Source: Nitrososphaerota archaeon
Lineage (GTDB): Archaea > Thermoproteota > Nitrososphaeria > Nitrososphaerales > Gagatemarchaeaceae
Assembly (NCBI GenBank): GCA_029785615.1
Contig: JAFLZH010000002.1
Coordinates: 91,214 to 155,213 of the forward strand
DNA length: 64,000 bases
Reading direction: 5' to 3'
Shown here: positions 25,169-34,052 of the stretch, one piece after another
Layout: every line of letters begins with the position of its first letter
How positions within the stretch are numbered: position 1 is the first letter of the stretch
Notes under the pieces: generated by a model
Databases searched by the model: none
The model's input: only the letters and a program-made list of their open reading frames with translations
What the model was told of the DNA's origin: nothing
Program-made: the position numbers and the translations under genes

Positions 25169-26158
25169 GTGAAGCTCGCCCTGGGTTTCAACCCGATAAT
25201 CAGCGTGAGGGACGCCGTGGCCGAGGCGTCGCGCGCAGACTCCCTAGGCTACGACTCGGTCTGGATGCACGAGAGCTTGTACCAGAGGGACGTGGTCACT
25301 TATATCTCAGCCATGGCGTCTGGCACTACGAGGGTCAAGCTCGGTTCCGGGGTGATAAACACGTTCACCCGCCACCCTGTCACCACGGCGACGACCTTCG
25401 CCACGCTCTCCGAGCTGTCAGGGGGGAGGGTGACGCTCGGGCTTGGGCTCGGGAGCTTCCCGACAGTCCCGCTCATAGGCCACCGGATCTTCCCCGTCGG
25501 AGAGACGAAGCCGATCCGCAGGATAAGGGAGTACGTCGAGGTGGTCAAGAAGACCTGGGAAGGGGAGAGGGTCGAGTTCGACGGCGACTTCTTCCAGGTC
25601 CATGGCCTCGCCCTGGGTTTCGAGGTGGCCCACGCGATACCGATCTTCGTGGCTTCCCTTTCGCCGAGGACGCAGGCGTTCGCAGCCACCGTCGCCGACG
25701 GCGTGATCCTCTCCCCAGCCCTGGGCACGGCCCGCGGGACCGAGGCCATGGTAGAGAACGTCAAACGGGGGGAAGCTAAACGGGGCCGAGGGGTGGAGCG
25801 GGCGTCCTACCTGCTGACCTCGGTGGGCCGGGACCCCGCCAGGGCTGCCCAGGCAGTCAAGGACTACTACTTCTTCGCCTACCAGCTGTCCGAGGTGATA
25901 CAGCCCGAGACACTCTCCTCCTACGGGGTGACGGAGGAGGACCTCCGCCCGTTGAAGGAGGCATGGAGGAGAGGGGACGAAGCAGGGGCGCGGCGGCTTA
26001 TCCCTGAGGAAGCCGTAGAGGCGCTCACGGTCACAGGTACGCCGGACCACGCCATCGAAAGGATCAAGGAGTACAGGAAAGCGGGCGTCACCCTCCCCAT
26101 ACTGATGCCGATAGGGGACGTGAGCTACGCGGTCAACGAACTCGCGCCGGAAGCGTGA
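25169..26158 (+). CDS. LLM-class flavin/F420-dependent oxidoreductase
   Basis: Predicted 329-residue luciferase-like TIM barrel, of the type that includes methylene-tetrahydromethanopterin reductase and F420-dependent dehydrogenases. Seen are the start LALGFNPIISVRDAVAEASR, DSVWMHESLYQRDVVTYISA, NTFTRHPVTTATTFATLSEL and the cofactor region RVTLGLGLGSFP. Substrate and cofactor (FMN or F420) cannot be decided. GTG 25169 follows the palindromic operator by 3 nt, so it is probably repressed by the adjacent TrmB protein. Confidence 0.85.
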   Translation: MKLALGFNPIISVRDAVAEASRADSLGYDSVWMHESLYQRDVVTYISAMASGTTRVKLGSGVINTFTRHPVTTATTFATLSELSGGRVTLGLGLGSFPTVPLIGHRIFPVGETKPIRRIREYVEVVKKTWEGERVEFDGDFFQVHGLALGFEVAHAIPIFVASLSPRTQAFAATVADGVILSPALGTARGTEAMVENVKRGEAKRGRGVERASYLLTSVGRDPARAAQAVKDYYFFAYQLSEVIQPETLSSYGVTEEDLRPLKEAWRRGDEAGARRLIPEEAVEALTVTGTPDHAIERIKEYRKAGVTLPILMPIGDVSYAVNELAPEA

Positions 26159-26170
26159 GGCGGTCGGCCT

Positions 26171-27157
26171 CTAGACAACTGGCAGAAAGATGGCGAGCGC
26201 CAGGGACACCATGTACAGGACTGAGAACTGAAGCGCCAGGGCCGCTGTCTTCGGGTCGGCGTTGTCTGGGATCGGCCCCCTGAACATCCTCCACAGCGGA
26301 AAGGCACTGGGGAGGGTGACGAGGACGAGGAGGGACCAGGCACTGACGAAACCCGAAAGGACCTCGGCTAGGACGAAGGCGTATGCAACGCCCAGGAGCC
26401 ATCCGTAGGCCCTGGAGGCAGCCTTCAGTCCCAGGCGGACGGCAATCGTCCTCGTGTTGACCGACCCGTCGTAGTCGATGTCCCTGATGTTGTTGGCGAG
26501 GAGGACCAGGGCGACGAAGATGCCGATTGGGACTGCGCCCACCAGAGGGACCCAGGAGAAGGCCCTGGCCTGCACCAGGTAGGCGCCCAGCGGGATGAGG
26601 AGCCCCCACATGACGAACACGGTCGCCTCGCCCGCGCCCCTGGCTTTCAGGACTACCGGGTCGGCGGTGTATAGGACGCTCCCCAGCACGCCAGCCGCTG
26701 TGATGAACAGGATTACCGGCCCGGCGACCGACGCGAGGTAGGCGGCCGCGATGAGCGTGACGGCATAGAGGCCCAGGGCGAAGTACAATATGGTGGAAGG
26801 GCGGACCTCGCCGGCCGCGCCCGGATGCAGCCTGTACCTAGTAGTCGGCGCACCTTCCTTGTCTACCCCGTGCCTGACGTCATAGTAGTCGTTGAGGATG
26901 TTGGTCGCCGCGTGGAAGGCCACCATCCCCCCAAGGGTCAGGAGATAGAGCGGGAGGTCGAATTCTCCGGCCAGGGTCGCGAAGAGGGTGCCCATGGTGA
27001 CCGACGAAAAGGTCATCGTGAAGGACCAGGGCCTGGCAGAAAGAAGCGCTGTCCTAGCGCCGAGACTACGGCGCGGGGCCGTCGAGGCGGCCAGGGCCGC
27101 ACCGGCGATGGGGCGGAACGAATCCCTCGGCGCGGCGCCTGATGACCTTGTCAGCAT
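26171..27157 (-). CDS. UbiA-family prenyltransferase (MenA-like)
   Basis: Predicted 328-residue UbiA-superfamily membrane enzyme with about eight transmembrane helices. The first Asp-rich motif is seen in NILNDYYDVRHGVDKEGAP and the second in NNIRDIDYDGSVNTRT, the Mg-prenyl-diphosphate sites. The pattern is closest to MenA-type aromatic prenyltransferases used for menaquinone, but lipid UbiA enzymes are related. ATG 27157 lies about 28 nt from a minus-strand ttaatatta box. The second copy of the TrmB-type palindrome lies between box and start. Confidence 0.85.
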   Translation of the reverse strand: MLTRSSGAAPRDSFRPIAGAALAASTAPRRSLGARTALLSARPWSFTMTFSSVTMGTLFATLAGEFDLPLYLLTLGGMVAFHAATNILNDYYDVRHGVDKEGAPTTRYRLHPGAAGEVRPSTILYFALGLYAVTLIAAAYLASVAGPVILFITAAGVLGSVLYTADPVVLKARGAGEATVFVMWGLLIPLGAYLVQARAFSWVPLVGAVPIGIFVALVLLANNIRDIDYDGSVNTRTIAVRLGLKAASRAYGWLLGVAYAFVLAEVLSGFVSAWSLLVLVTLPSAFPLWRMFRGPIPDNADPKTAALALQFSVLYMVSLALAIFLPVV

Positions 27158-27162
27158 GTGTG

Positions 27163-27184
27163 ATTACCACCTGCCAGTAGTAAT
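27163..27184. promoter_or_regulatory. palindromic operator, copy 2 (TrmB regulon candidate)
   Basis: ATTACCAC-N6-GTAGTAAT, matching copy 1 (ATTACCAC-N6-GTGGTAAT) in all but one arm base. It sits between the TATA-like box and start of the UbiA gene, 5 nt from the ATG. It is also upstream of the divergent CPBP gene. Confidence 0.68.
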
Positions 27185-27281
27185 ATTAAGATTGACAGAG
27201 CGTGACTTCGGGGACGGAACCCCAGGCAAGGGTCCGCAGCTGTGCGATGAGGATTTAACGTCGGCCCTGTGGGGAGAGAAA

Positions 27282-27899
27282 GTGGACAAGGCGCGAAGGT
27301 CCGCGCTGGGGCTGGCCATTGTCGCGGCCGGGATGATGCCACTCTTCTTCCTCCCCAAGGACGACTTTGCCCTATCGACCTTCATAGCCACAGGGTGCAT
27401 GGCCGCGGTGGCCGTGGCGTCGGGCGGCTACCGCAGGCTCTTCGCTCCCCGGGTGTGGACCCTGGGGGTGGGGGCGGTGTCGGCCGCAGGGCTCTATGCC
27501 CTGTTCTACGCCGGGAACCTAGCCGTAGTGGCGTTCCATCCCCTCGGCGTCGGGGCCCAGGCGGAGACGTCCATCTACGCTCTGATAGCGTCATCGGGCA
27601 ACTTGCTCCCGCTGCAGGTCCTTGTGCTGGCCTGTGACTCCGTAGGCTTCGAGTCGTACTTCAGAGGGACGCTGCAGTCTCTCGCGGCACCCAGGCTCGG
27701 GCCAGCGGCCCCCTTTGCCGTGGCCGCCGTGGACGCTCTGATCCACGCCGCCAGCTTCAACATCCTCTGGGTCGTCGCCACGTTCCTCGCCGACTCCGTC
27801 TGGGGCCTCACATACTACCGGACCGGCGACCTGAGCTCGAGCATGCTGAGCCACTTCGCGTGGGACGTCGCGATATTCATGGTCGCCCCCATAGGCTGA
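27282..27899 (+). CDS. CPBP-type intramembrane protease-like protein
   Basis: Predicted 205-residue membrane protein with about six hydrophobic segments, resembling CPBP (Abi/Rce1) proteases. The first motif is altered: GFESYFRGTLQS has one Glu where EExxFR is usual. The FxxxH motif appears as VDALIH, and the last motif is SHFAWD (HxxxD). Activity is therefore uncertain. GTG 27282 lies 27 nt after a ggatttaacg box; the longer upstream frame crosses the UbiA promoter and is rejected. Confidence 0.7.
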   Translation: MDKARRSALGLAIVAAGMMPLFFLPKDDFALSTFIATGCMAAVAVASGGYRRLFAPRVWTLGVGAVSAAGLYALFYAGNLAVVAFHPLGVGAQAETSIYALIASSGNLLPLQVLVLACDSVGFESYFRGTLQSLAAPRLGPAAPFAVAAVDALIHAASFNILWVVATFLADSVWGLTYYRTGDLSSSMLSHFAWDVAIFMVAPIG

Positions 27900-27961
27900 G
27901 GCGCACAGGGGCAGGACCAGTCTCCGCCTCGGCGCTTATAACTCCCAGAAAGGCGCGGTGA

Positions 27962-29923
27962 GTGGATACGATGCCTGAAGGGAAGCTGCTCTGGGAGCCC
28001 GACTCGGGCTTCGTCAGGAAGACCGCCATGACAGCCTACACGAAGTGGCTGGAGAAGCGAGGCTTCGCCTTTGAAGGATACGACGACCTTTGGCGTTGGT
28101 CAGTGGAAGACCTGGAGGGATTCTGGGGGTCCATCTGGAAGTACTTCGACGTGGCGGGCGCCGACTATCCGGTGCTGGCGGAGAGGAAGATGCCCGGAGC
28201 CAAGTGGTTCGAGGGGGCCGAACTCAACTTCGCCGAACGCGTCTTCGCCAGGGAGAGAGAAGGACCGGCGCTCATATGCAGAGGGGAACGCGGCTCAGAG
28301 AAGACGGTCACATGGCAGGAGCTGCGGAAGAAGACGGCGGCCCTGGCCACGAGGCTGAAGGAGTCCGGCGTGGAGCGCGGGGACAGGGTGGCGGCGTTCC
28401 TTTCGAACGGGGCCGAGGCCGTTGTGGGCGTCCTGGCCACGGCGAGCATTGGAGCCGTCTGGTCGAGTTGCCCTCCTGAGTTCGGCACACAGTCGGTGAT
28501 AGACAGGTTCGGTCAGATACGCCCGAAGGTCCTAATCGCGGCCGACGGCTACGGCTACGGAGGCAAGTGGACCGACAGGACAGAGGAGGTCGCTTCGGTA
28601 GTGAAGGCGATCCCAAGCATAGAGAAGACCGTCGCGGTTTCCGGCGGGAGCAGAAGCAGGGGGATCCAGGGGGCGGAGGACTGGGAGGAAGCGACGGAAG
28701 GCAAGTCAGGATTCGACAGTGAGTTCGTACCCTTCGACCACCCGCTTTGGGTCCTCTACTCGTCGGGGACCACGGGACTCCCGAAGCCGATTGTGCACTC
28801 TCATGGAGGGATACTCGTGGAGCTCCTGAAAGCTCTGGCGCTGCACAACGATGTGAGGGAAGGAGACCGCTTCTTCTGGTATACCACGACCGGGTGGATG
28901 ATGTGGAACTACCTCGTGGGGGGCCTGCTCCATGGCGCCACGCTCGTCCTTTACAGCGGCCACCCCGCCTGGCCGCACCCTGACTCCCTCTGGTCTGTGA
29001 TGGAGCAGACAAAGACGACATACATGGGTACAAGCGCCGCCTACATCTCAGGCTGCGCGAAGGCCGGGATCGAGCCGCGGAGCACACACAGGCTGGGCTC
29101 ACTCAGGGGGATCGGCTCTACTGGGTCGCCGCTCTCGACGGACGGCTTCGAATGGGTGTACGCCAAGGCGAAAGAGGACGTCTGGCTCGAGTCGCTCAGC
29201 GGCGGGACTGACGTGTGCACCGCCTTCGTCACCGGGTCGCCGACCCTCCCCGTCCACTCAGGGGAGCTGCAGTGCAGGGCCCTGGGGGCCAGCGTCAAGG
29301 CCTTCGACGACGGCGGGGCACCGGTGGTGGGGAAGGTGGGTGAACTGGTCATCACCGAGCCGATGCCCAGCATGCCTGTGTTCTTCTGGGGGGACGAGGA
29401 CGGGAGCCGCTACAGGGAGAGCTACTTCGACGCGTTCCCGGGGGTCTGGAGGCACGGGGACTGGATCAAAGTGACCAGCCGTGGGACGTGTGTCATCTAC
29501 GGCCGCTCCGACGCCACGATAAAGAGGCAGGGGGTGCGGATAGGGACCAGCGAAGTCTACAGGGCCGTCGAGAAGGTGCCTGAGGTCTCGGACTCCCTCG
29601 TGCTCGATGTCCCCACCGGCTTGGGAGGAGACGAGATGGTCCTTTTCGTGTCTCTGAAGGAGGGCACATCACTGGACCAGGAGCTCCTCACGAAGATCAG
29701 GGCTCAGATAAAGTCTGACCTTTCGCCGCGGTATCTCCCCGAGAAGGTGGTCGCCGTCCCTGCCATCCCCCGGACCCTGAATGGGAAGAAGCTCGAGGTG
29801 CCCGTGAAGCGGATCCTCGCCGGGGCTGACCCCGACCGGGTCTTGAACAGGGGGTCCCTGGCAGACCCTGCTTCTCTGGACTACTTCGTGAAGCTGGCAA
29901 AGGAGACCGCCGCAGGCGCCTAG
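27962..29923 (+). CDS. acetoacetyl-CoA synthetase (acyl-CoA ligase)
   Basis: Predicted 653-residue acetoacetate-CoA ligase of the AMP-forming family. An ACS N-terminal segment (MPGAKWFEGAELNFAERVF) precedes the P-loop-like motif LYSSGTTGLPKPIVHSHGG. Further motifs are the adenylate-binding TTTGWMMWNYLVGGL, the hinge YGRSDATIKRQGVRIGTSEV and the catalytic Lys in PRTLNGKKLEVP. Expected reaction: acetoacetate plus CoA and ATP to acetoacetyl-CoA. The downstream thiolase genes fit ketone-body or fatty-acid use. GTG 27962 lies about 24 nt after cttataac; ATG 27971 is an alternative. Confidence 0.88.
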   Translation: MDTMPEGKLLWEPDSGFVRKTAMTAYTKWLEKRGFAFEGYDDLWRWSVEDLEGFWGSIWKYFDVAGADYPVLAERKMPGAKWFEGAELNFAERVFAREREGPALICRGERGSEKTVTWQELRKKTAALATRLKESGVERGDRVAAFLSNGAEAVVGVLATASIGAVWSSCPPEFGTQSVIDRFGQIRPKVLIAADGYGYGGKWTDRTEEVASVVKAIPSIEKTVAVSGGSRSRGIQGAEDWEEATEGKSGFDSEFVPFDHPLWVLYSSGTTGLPKPIVHSHGGILVELLKALALHNDVREGDRFFWYTTTGWMMWNYLVGGLLHGATLVLYSGHPAWPHPDSLWSVMEQTKTTYMGTSAAYISGCAKAGIEPRSTHRLGSLRGIGSTGSPLSTDGFEWVYAKAKEDVWLESLSGGTDVCTAFVTGSPTLPVHSGELQCRALGASVKAFDDGGAPVVGKVGELVITEPMPSMPVFFWGDEDGSRYRESYFDAFPGVWRHGDWIKVTSRGTCVIYGRSDATIKRQGVRIGTSEVYRAVEKVPEVSDSLVLDVPTGLGGDEMVLFVSLKEGTSLDQELLTKIRAQIKSDLSPRYLPEKVVAVPAIPRTLNGKKLEVPVKRILAGADPDRVLNRGSLADPASLDYFVKLAKETAAGA

Positions 29924-29970
29924 GCGCATTTTGGAAGGAAATTAATACCTGTGCCGAGCCGGCGGAAGTA

Positions 29971-31323
29971 ATGCCGGCGCCTAGGAAGGTCTACATGATA
30001 TCCGGCGGCGTGACCAAGTTCGCCAAGGCACACCCGGACATGGACTTCCGCCTGATGGTCAAGCGGGCCTTCGACTACGCCATGAAGGACATCCCCGAAC
30101 TCAGGACGTCGGACATCGAAAGCAGCAGGATTTCTTACTTCTCGGACCACTTCGCACGGCAGTTGAAAGCCGCCTCGATGGTCCAAGACTATCTTGGCCT
30201 CAACCCGAAGGATTCGCGGAGGATCGAGTGGGGAGGAGCCACCGGCGGGCAGGCGATCCAGGCGGGGTGGGAGACGGTCGCCAGCGGGAGGAACGAGGTC
30301 TGCCTGGTCGCAGGCTTCGAGACAATGTCGCACGTCGAAACCTGGAAGGGGAACGAGTTCATCGCCCTCGCCTCAGACACCAACTTCGACTACCCTGTGG
30401 GAGGGTTCTACACCGGCTACTATGCGCTCATGGTCCAGCGGCACATCTACGAGTACCTGAGGAAGACGAAGTTCGCCCACGTCAAGGACGAGAAGAAGGC
30501 GCAGAGGGAGGCCACCCAAGAGGCGAAGAGAATCATGGCCATGGTCTCCGTGAAGAACCACGTCAACGCGGAGCACAACCCGTACTCCCAGTATCCTGAG
30601 AAGCTGACGATGAAGGAAGCCCTCGGGAGGGAGATGGTGGCCTATCCGCTGAACAGGCCAATGATATGCACCATGAGCGACGGAGCCGCGGTGGCCATAC
30701 TAGCCTCCGAGGACGTCGCTTTCAAGTACACAGACCACCCCGTGCTGATCAAGGGGGTCGGGTGCGGGACAGACACCATGAGGCTGGCAGACAGGCCCCA
30801 CGGGAGCGTGCCGCTCTTCCCATGGGAAGAGGCTGGATACTACTCCGACCTGAGGTATCCCGGCGTCCATTCTTTCCGCGCAGGGAGGGCCGCGGCACTC
30901 GAGGCGTACAAGAACTCAGGCATAAGGGACCCGAAGAAGGAGCTGGACTTCGTCGAGCTCCACGACGCCTACGCGAGCTCAGAGATACAGACGTACGAGG
31001 ACATCGGCCTGTGCAGGTACGGGGAAGGATACGAGTTCGTGGACCAGGGCCACCCGTTCCTCGAGGACATAGACTATGGGCTGGACCTCCCCCACAGGGG
31101 GACCATACCAGTCAACCCCTCTGGAGGGCTGATCGCCTGCGGGCACCCGGTGGGGGCGACCGGGATAATGCAGGGGGTCTTCGCGTTCTGGCAGCTTCAG
31201 GGAAGCATACGCAAGCACTTCGGGAACGACAAGCTCCAGATTAGAGGCGCGAAGCGCGGGCTGATTCACTCCCACGCTGGGACCGGGAGCTCGGTGACCG
31301 TCACGATCATGGAGAGGGCCTAG
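29971..31323 (+). CDS. thiolase-superfamily protein (SCP-x type) lacking the nucleophilic cysteine
   Basis: Predicted 450-residue thiolase-fold protein paired with a DUF35 protein. The C-terminal motifs are normal for the SCP-x group (ELHDAYASSEIQTYEDIGLC; NPSGGLIACGHPVGATGI; IHSHAGTGSS). Where condensing thiolases have Cys in (A/S)CASG, this protein has IEWGGATGGQAI, so the acyl-accepting Cys is absent. DUF35-partnered thiolase-like aldolases such as Ltp2 also lack it, making a lyase/aldolase or channelling role possible. ATG 29971 follows a gaaattaatac box by about 30 nt. The next gene starts one base after the stop. Confidence 0.78.
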   Translation: MPAPRKVYMISGGVTKFAKAHPDMDFRLMVKRAFDYAMKDIPELRTSDIESSRISYFSDHFARQLKAASMVQDYLGLNPKDSRRIEWGGATGGQAIQAGWETVASGRNEVCLVAGFETMSHVETWKGNEFIALASDTNFDYPVGGFYTGYYALMVQRHIYEYLRKTKFAHVKDEKKAQREATQEAKRIMAMVSVKNHVNAEHNPYSQYPEKLTMKEALGREMVAYPLNRPMICTMSDGAAVAILASEDVAFKYTDHPVLIKGVGCGTDTMRLADRPHGSVPLFPWEEAGYYSDLRYPGVHSFRAGRAAALEAYKNSGIRDPKKELDFVELHDAYASSEIQTYEDIGLCRYGEGYEFVDQGHPFLEDIDYGLDLPHRGTIPVNPSGGLIACGHPVGATGIMQGVFAFWQLQGSIRKHFGNDKLQIRGAKRGLIHSHAGTGSSVTVTIMERA

Positions 31324-31324
31324 C

Positions 31325-31858
31325 TTGGCCCAGCCGAGGAAGTTCACGAAGTTCAGGGACGTGATGAAAGAGGTCAACACCAAGGGCGCTGCCCTCTACA
31401 AGAACCCTGCGGGGACCGAGGACCTCGTCATACTCTCCCCCTACGCCATCAACTACATCCACAGCTACGCGGAGGACTCGCCATTCTTCCTCGGGCTGGC
31501 GAAAGGGAAGATCCTGGGGAGCGAGTGCAAGAGCTGCCACTACAGGTATGCCACGCCGCGGAGCCACTGCATGGCCTGCGGGGCCGAGACGGAGTGGTTC
31601 GCCCTCCCGAAGGAGGGGCGGGTACACTCCTGGACGACCTGCTACTACGGAGGGGAAGAGTTCCTGAAGGAGACCCCATTCAACCTGGCGCTGGTCGAGT
31701 TCGACGGTGTGGACACGCTCCTCCTGACGAGGCTGAAAGATGCCAAGGAGGCAGACATATTCATCGGGATGAAGGTGAAGGCTGTGTTCCGCCACCCCCC
31801 GCGGTATCTCATCTCCGACGTGCACTTCGTGCCCTCGGAGAAGCCAAGGAAGAAGTGA
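31325..31858 (+). CDS. DUF35 OB-fold/zinc-ribbon partner protein
   Basis: Predicted 177-residue DUF35 protein. A rubredoxin-like zinc ribbon (CKSCHYRYATPRSHCMACG, four Cys) precedes an OB-fold (GRVHSWTTCYYGGEEFLKET; FNLALVEFDGVDTLLLTRL). Archaeal DUF35 proteins bridge thiolase and HMG-CoA synthase, and in actinobacteria they form the CoA channel of thiolase-like aldolases. TTG 31325 lies one base after the thiolase-like stop, so the two form a co-translated pair. The N-terminal extension of about 45 residues is longer than usual. Confidence 0.88.
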   Translation: MAQPRKFTKFRDVMKEVNTKGAALYKNPAGTEDLVILSPYAINYIHSYAEDSPFFLGLAKGKILGSECKSCHYRYATPRSHCMACGAETEWFALPKEGRVHSWTTCYYGGEEFLKETPFNLALVEFDGVDTLLLTRLKDAKEADIFIGMKVKAVFRHPPRYLISDVHFVPSEKPRKK

Positions 31859-31867
31859 ACCCGACCC

Positions 31868-32782
31868 CTAGGGGCTGACAGGGGTCAGCCACTTCGAGTA
31901 GCGTCTGACCTTCCCGTGGATGGTCTGCTCGTAGAGCTTCGCCAGTCTGTCCGTGATCGGGGTCCCGTTGTCTCCGATCTGCCTGCCGTCAATCTCGCTC
32001 ACCCTGGCGATTCCGGCCGCGGTGCCGCTGAAGAAGACCTCGTCGGAGGTGTAGAGCTCCTCCTTGGTGGCGTCGTTCCTGTAGAAGGTGATCTTCTCGT
32101 CGCGGGCGAACTGGATGACTGTGTCTCGGGTTATCCCCCGCAGTATCCCTGAGCTGGCGGGAGGGGTGCTGAGGATGCCGTCCTTGACCCGGAATATGTT
32201 CTCCCCCGGTCCCTCGGCCACCATGCCATTGACGTTCAGGAGAATCGCCTCGTCGTACCCCGCCGCCACGGCCTGCATCTTGGCCAGGGCCGAGTTGGCG
32301 TAGTTGGCCGCGCACTTCGCCTGCACCGGCATCGCCCTCGAGTCGATCCTGACCCAGTTGGTGATGGTCGCCCTCACCCCCTTCTTTGAGGCGTCGCCGA
32401 GGTAGGCCCCCCACTCCCAGGATGCGATCGCCACTGATATCTTGCTGGTAAGCGGGTTGAGGCCCATCTCCCCGTAGCCCGTGTACGCTATGGGACGGAG
32501 GTAGCACTCCTCCGCCGGGTTGTTCCTGACGAGGTCCACGCAGGCCTGGGCTATCTCCTTCGCCGAGAAGCCCAGGTTCATCCGGTAGATCTTCGCGCTG
32601 TTCATGAGGCGCTCGATGTGTTCAGGGAGCCTGAAGATCGCGGTCCCGCTGGGTGTCTTGAACGCCCTGATACCTTCGAATATCGCCATGCCGTAGTGTA
32701 GCCCGTGAGTGAGGACGTGTATCTTCGCGTCGTCCCAGGGGACAAGCTTCCCGTCCATCCAGATCTCCTTTTGCGGCTTCAT
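31868..32782 (-). CDS. ilvE: branched-chain amino acid aminotransferase
   Basis: Predicted 304-residue class IV aminotransferase that interconverts Leu/Ile/Val and their 2-oxo acids with glutamate/2-oxoglutarate. Seen are IWMDGKLVPWDDAKIHVLTH, HYGMAIFEGIRAF, LRPIAYTGYG, the PLP-Lys region QAKCAANYANSALAKMQA and EGPGENIF. ATG 32782 lies about 30 nt from a minus-strand ctaaatac box; a much longer upstream frame is rejected. It is divergent from the thiolase at 32868. Confidence 0.93.
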   Translation of the reverse strand: MKPQKEIWMDGKLVPWDDAKIHVLTHGLHYGMAIFEGIRAFKTPSGTAIFRLPEHIERLMNSAKIYRMNLGFSAKEIAQACVDLVRNNPAEECYLRPIAYTGYGEMGLNPLTSKISVAIASWEWGAYLGDASKKGVRATITNWVRIDSRAMPVQAKCAANYANSALAKMQAVAAGYDEAILLNVNGMVAEGPGENIFRVKDGILSTPPASSGILRGITRDTVIQFARDEKITFYRNDATKEELYTSDEVFFSGTAAGIARVSEIDGRQIGDNGTPITDRLAKLYEQTIHGKVRRYSKWLTPVSP

Positions 32783-32867
32783 ACCTGAACTCGGCCCTGG
32801 GGATTCGGTATTTAGGGAAAGCGATTTCCGCTGACCGGTTCCGTTTAAAACGAAGTATTGACGAAGT

Positions 32868-34052
32868 ATGGCCATGGCCGAACCAGTCATACTGTCTGCC
32901 TGCAGGACCCCCATCGGGAAGTTCGGGAAGAGCTTGGTGGGGGTGGCGGCCACCAAGCTCGGGGCCCTGGTCATAGAAGAGGCGATGAGGAGGGCCAAAG
33001 TCGCCCCTGGGGAAGTCGACGAAGTGATTATGGGGAACGTCGTGTCGGCGGGCCTCGGCCAGAATCCTGCGAGGCAGGCCGCCGTGCACGCGGGGGTGCC
33101 TTTCGGCGTGGGTTCGTTCACGGTCAACAAAGTCTGCGGGTCCGGCCTGAAGGCAGTGATGCTGGCCGCGCAGTCGGTCAAAGCCGGGGACAACGAAGTC
33201 GTGGTCGCCGGGGGGATGGAGAACATGAGCAACGTCCCGTACCTCGCCAAGGGCGTCAGGTGGGGGACGAAGTTCGGGGACGCGCGCCTCCTCGACGGCA
33301 TGATAGTGGACGGCCTTTGGGACGCCTATCATGACTACCACATGGGGGTCACGGGCGAAAACGTGGCCAGGAGGTTCCACATCTCGAGAGAGGAGGCGGA
33401 CGAGTTCGCCTACTCCAGCCACATGAAGGCGGCCAAGGCCTCCGAAGAGGGCGCGTTCGATCTGGAGAAGGTGAAGGTGAGGGTCAAGCGCGAGGGAGGG
33501 GAGATCGCCGAGTTCTCGGTCGACGAATGCGTGAGAGAGGACACCACCCGGGAGAAGCTGGCCAGGCTCAAGCCGGTCTTCAAACCAGACGGCGTGCTGA
33601 CCGCGGGGAACTCATCTCAGCTGAGCGACGGCGCCTCGGCCCTTGTCATCGCGTCGCAGGAGGCCGCGGACAGGCTGGGAGCCAAACCGCTCGCGAAGGT
33701 CATAGGGTACGAGACCGGAGGGCTCGAGCCTGCGAGGGTCATGGAGGCGCCCATCCCTACGACGAAGGCGCTCCTCAGGAGGCTGAAGATGGACGTCGGC
33801 GACATCGACGTCTTCGAGCACAACGAGGCATATTCCACGGCGTCCATAGCCGTAAGGAGGGCCCTAGGCGTCGACCAGTCCAGGTTCAACGTCTGGGGCG
33901 GGGCCGTGGCGCTCGGGCACCCCATCGGGTGCAGCGGGGCGCGGGTGCTCACCACGCTGATCTACGGGCTGAAAAGGAAGGGCAGGAAGACAGGTCTTGC
34001 GACGCTCTGCCTGGGCGGCGGGAACGCTGTCTCTATGGTTGTGGAGGCTTGA
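32868..34052 (+). CDS. acetyl-CoA C-acetyltransferase (thiolase)
   Basis: Predicted 394-residue thiolase with a complete active site: nucleophilic Cys in VNKVCGSGLKAVML, His in DVFEHNEAYS, GHPIGCSGARV and the second catalytic Cys in ATLCLGGGNA. It interconverts two acetyl-CoA and acetoacetyl-CoA, or cleaves 3-oxoacyl-CoA. A gtttaaaac box lies 21 nt before ATG 32868 and 26 nt before ATG 32874, so the second ATG may be the true start. The 3' end overlaps the converging acyl-CoA ligase by 20 nt. Confidence 0.94.
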   Translation: MAMAEPVILSACRTPIGKFGKSLVGVAATKLGALVIEEAMRRAKVAPGEVDEVIMGNVVSAGLGQNPARQAAVHAGVPFGVGSFTVNKVCGSGLKAVMLAAQSVKAGDNEVVVAGGMENMSNVPYLAKGVRWGTKFGDARLLDGMIVDGLWDAYHDYHMGVTGENVARRFHISREEADEFAYSSHMKAAKASEEGAFDLEKVKVRVKREGGEIAEFSVDECVREDTTREKLARLKPVFKPDGVLTAGNSSQLSDGASALVIASQEAADRLGAKPLAKVIGYETGGLEPARVMEAPIPTTKALLRRLKMDVGDIDVFEHNEAYSTASIAVRRALGVDQSRFNVWGGAVALGHPIGCSGARVLTTLIYGLKRKGRKTGLATLCLGGGNAVSMVVEA

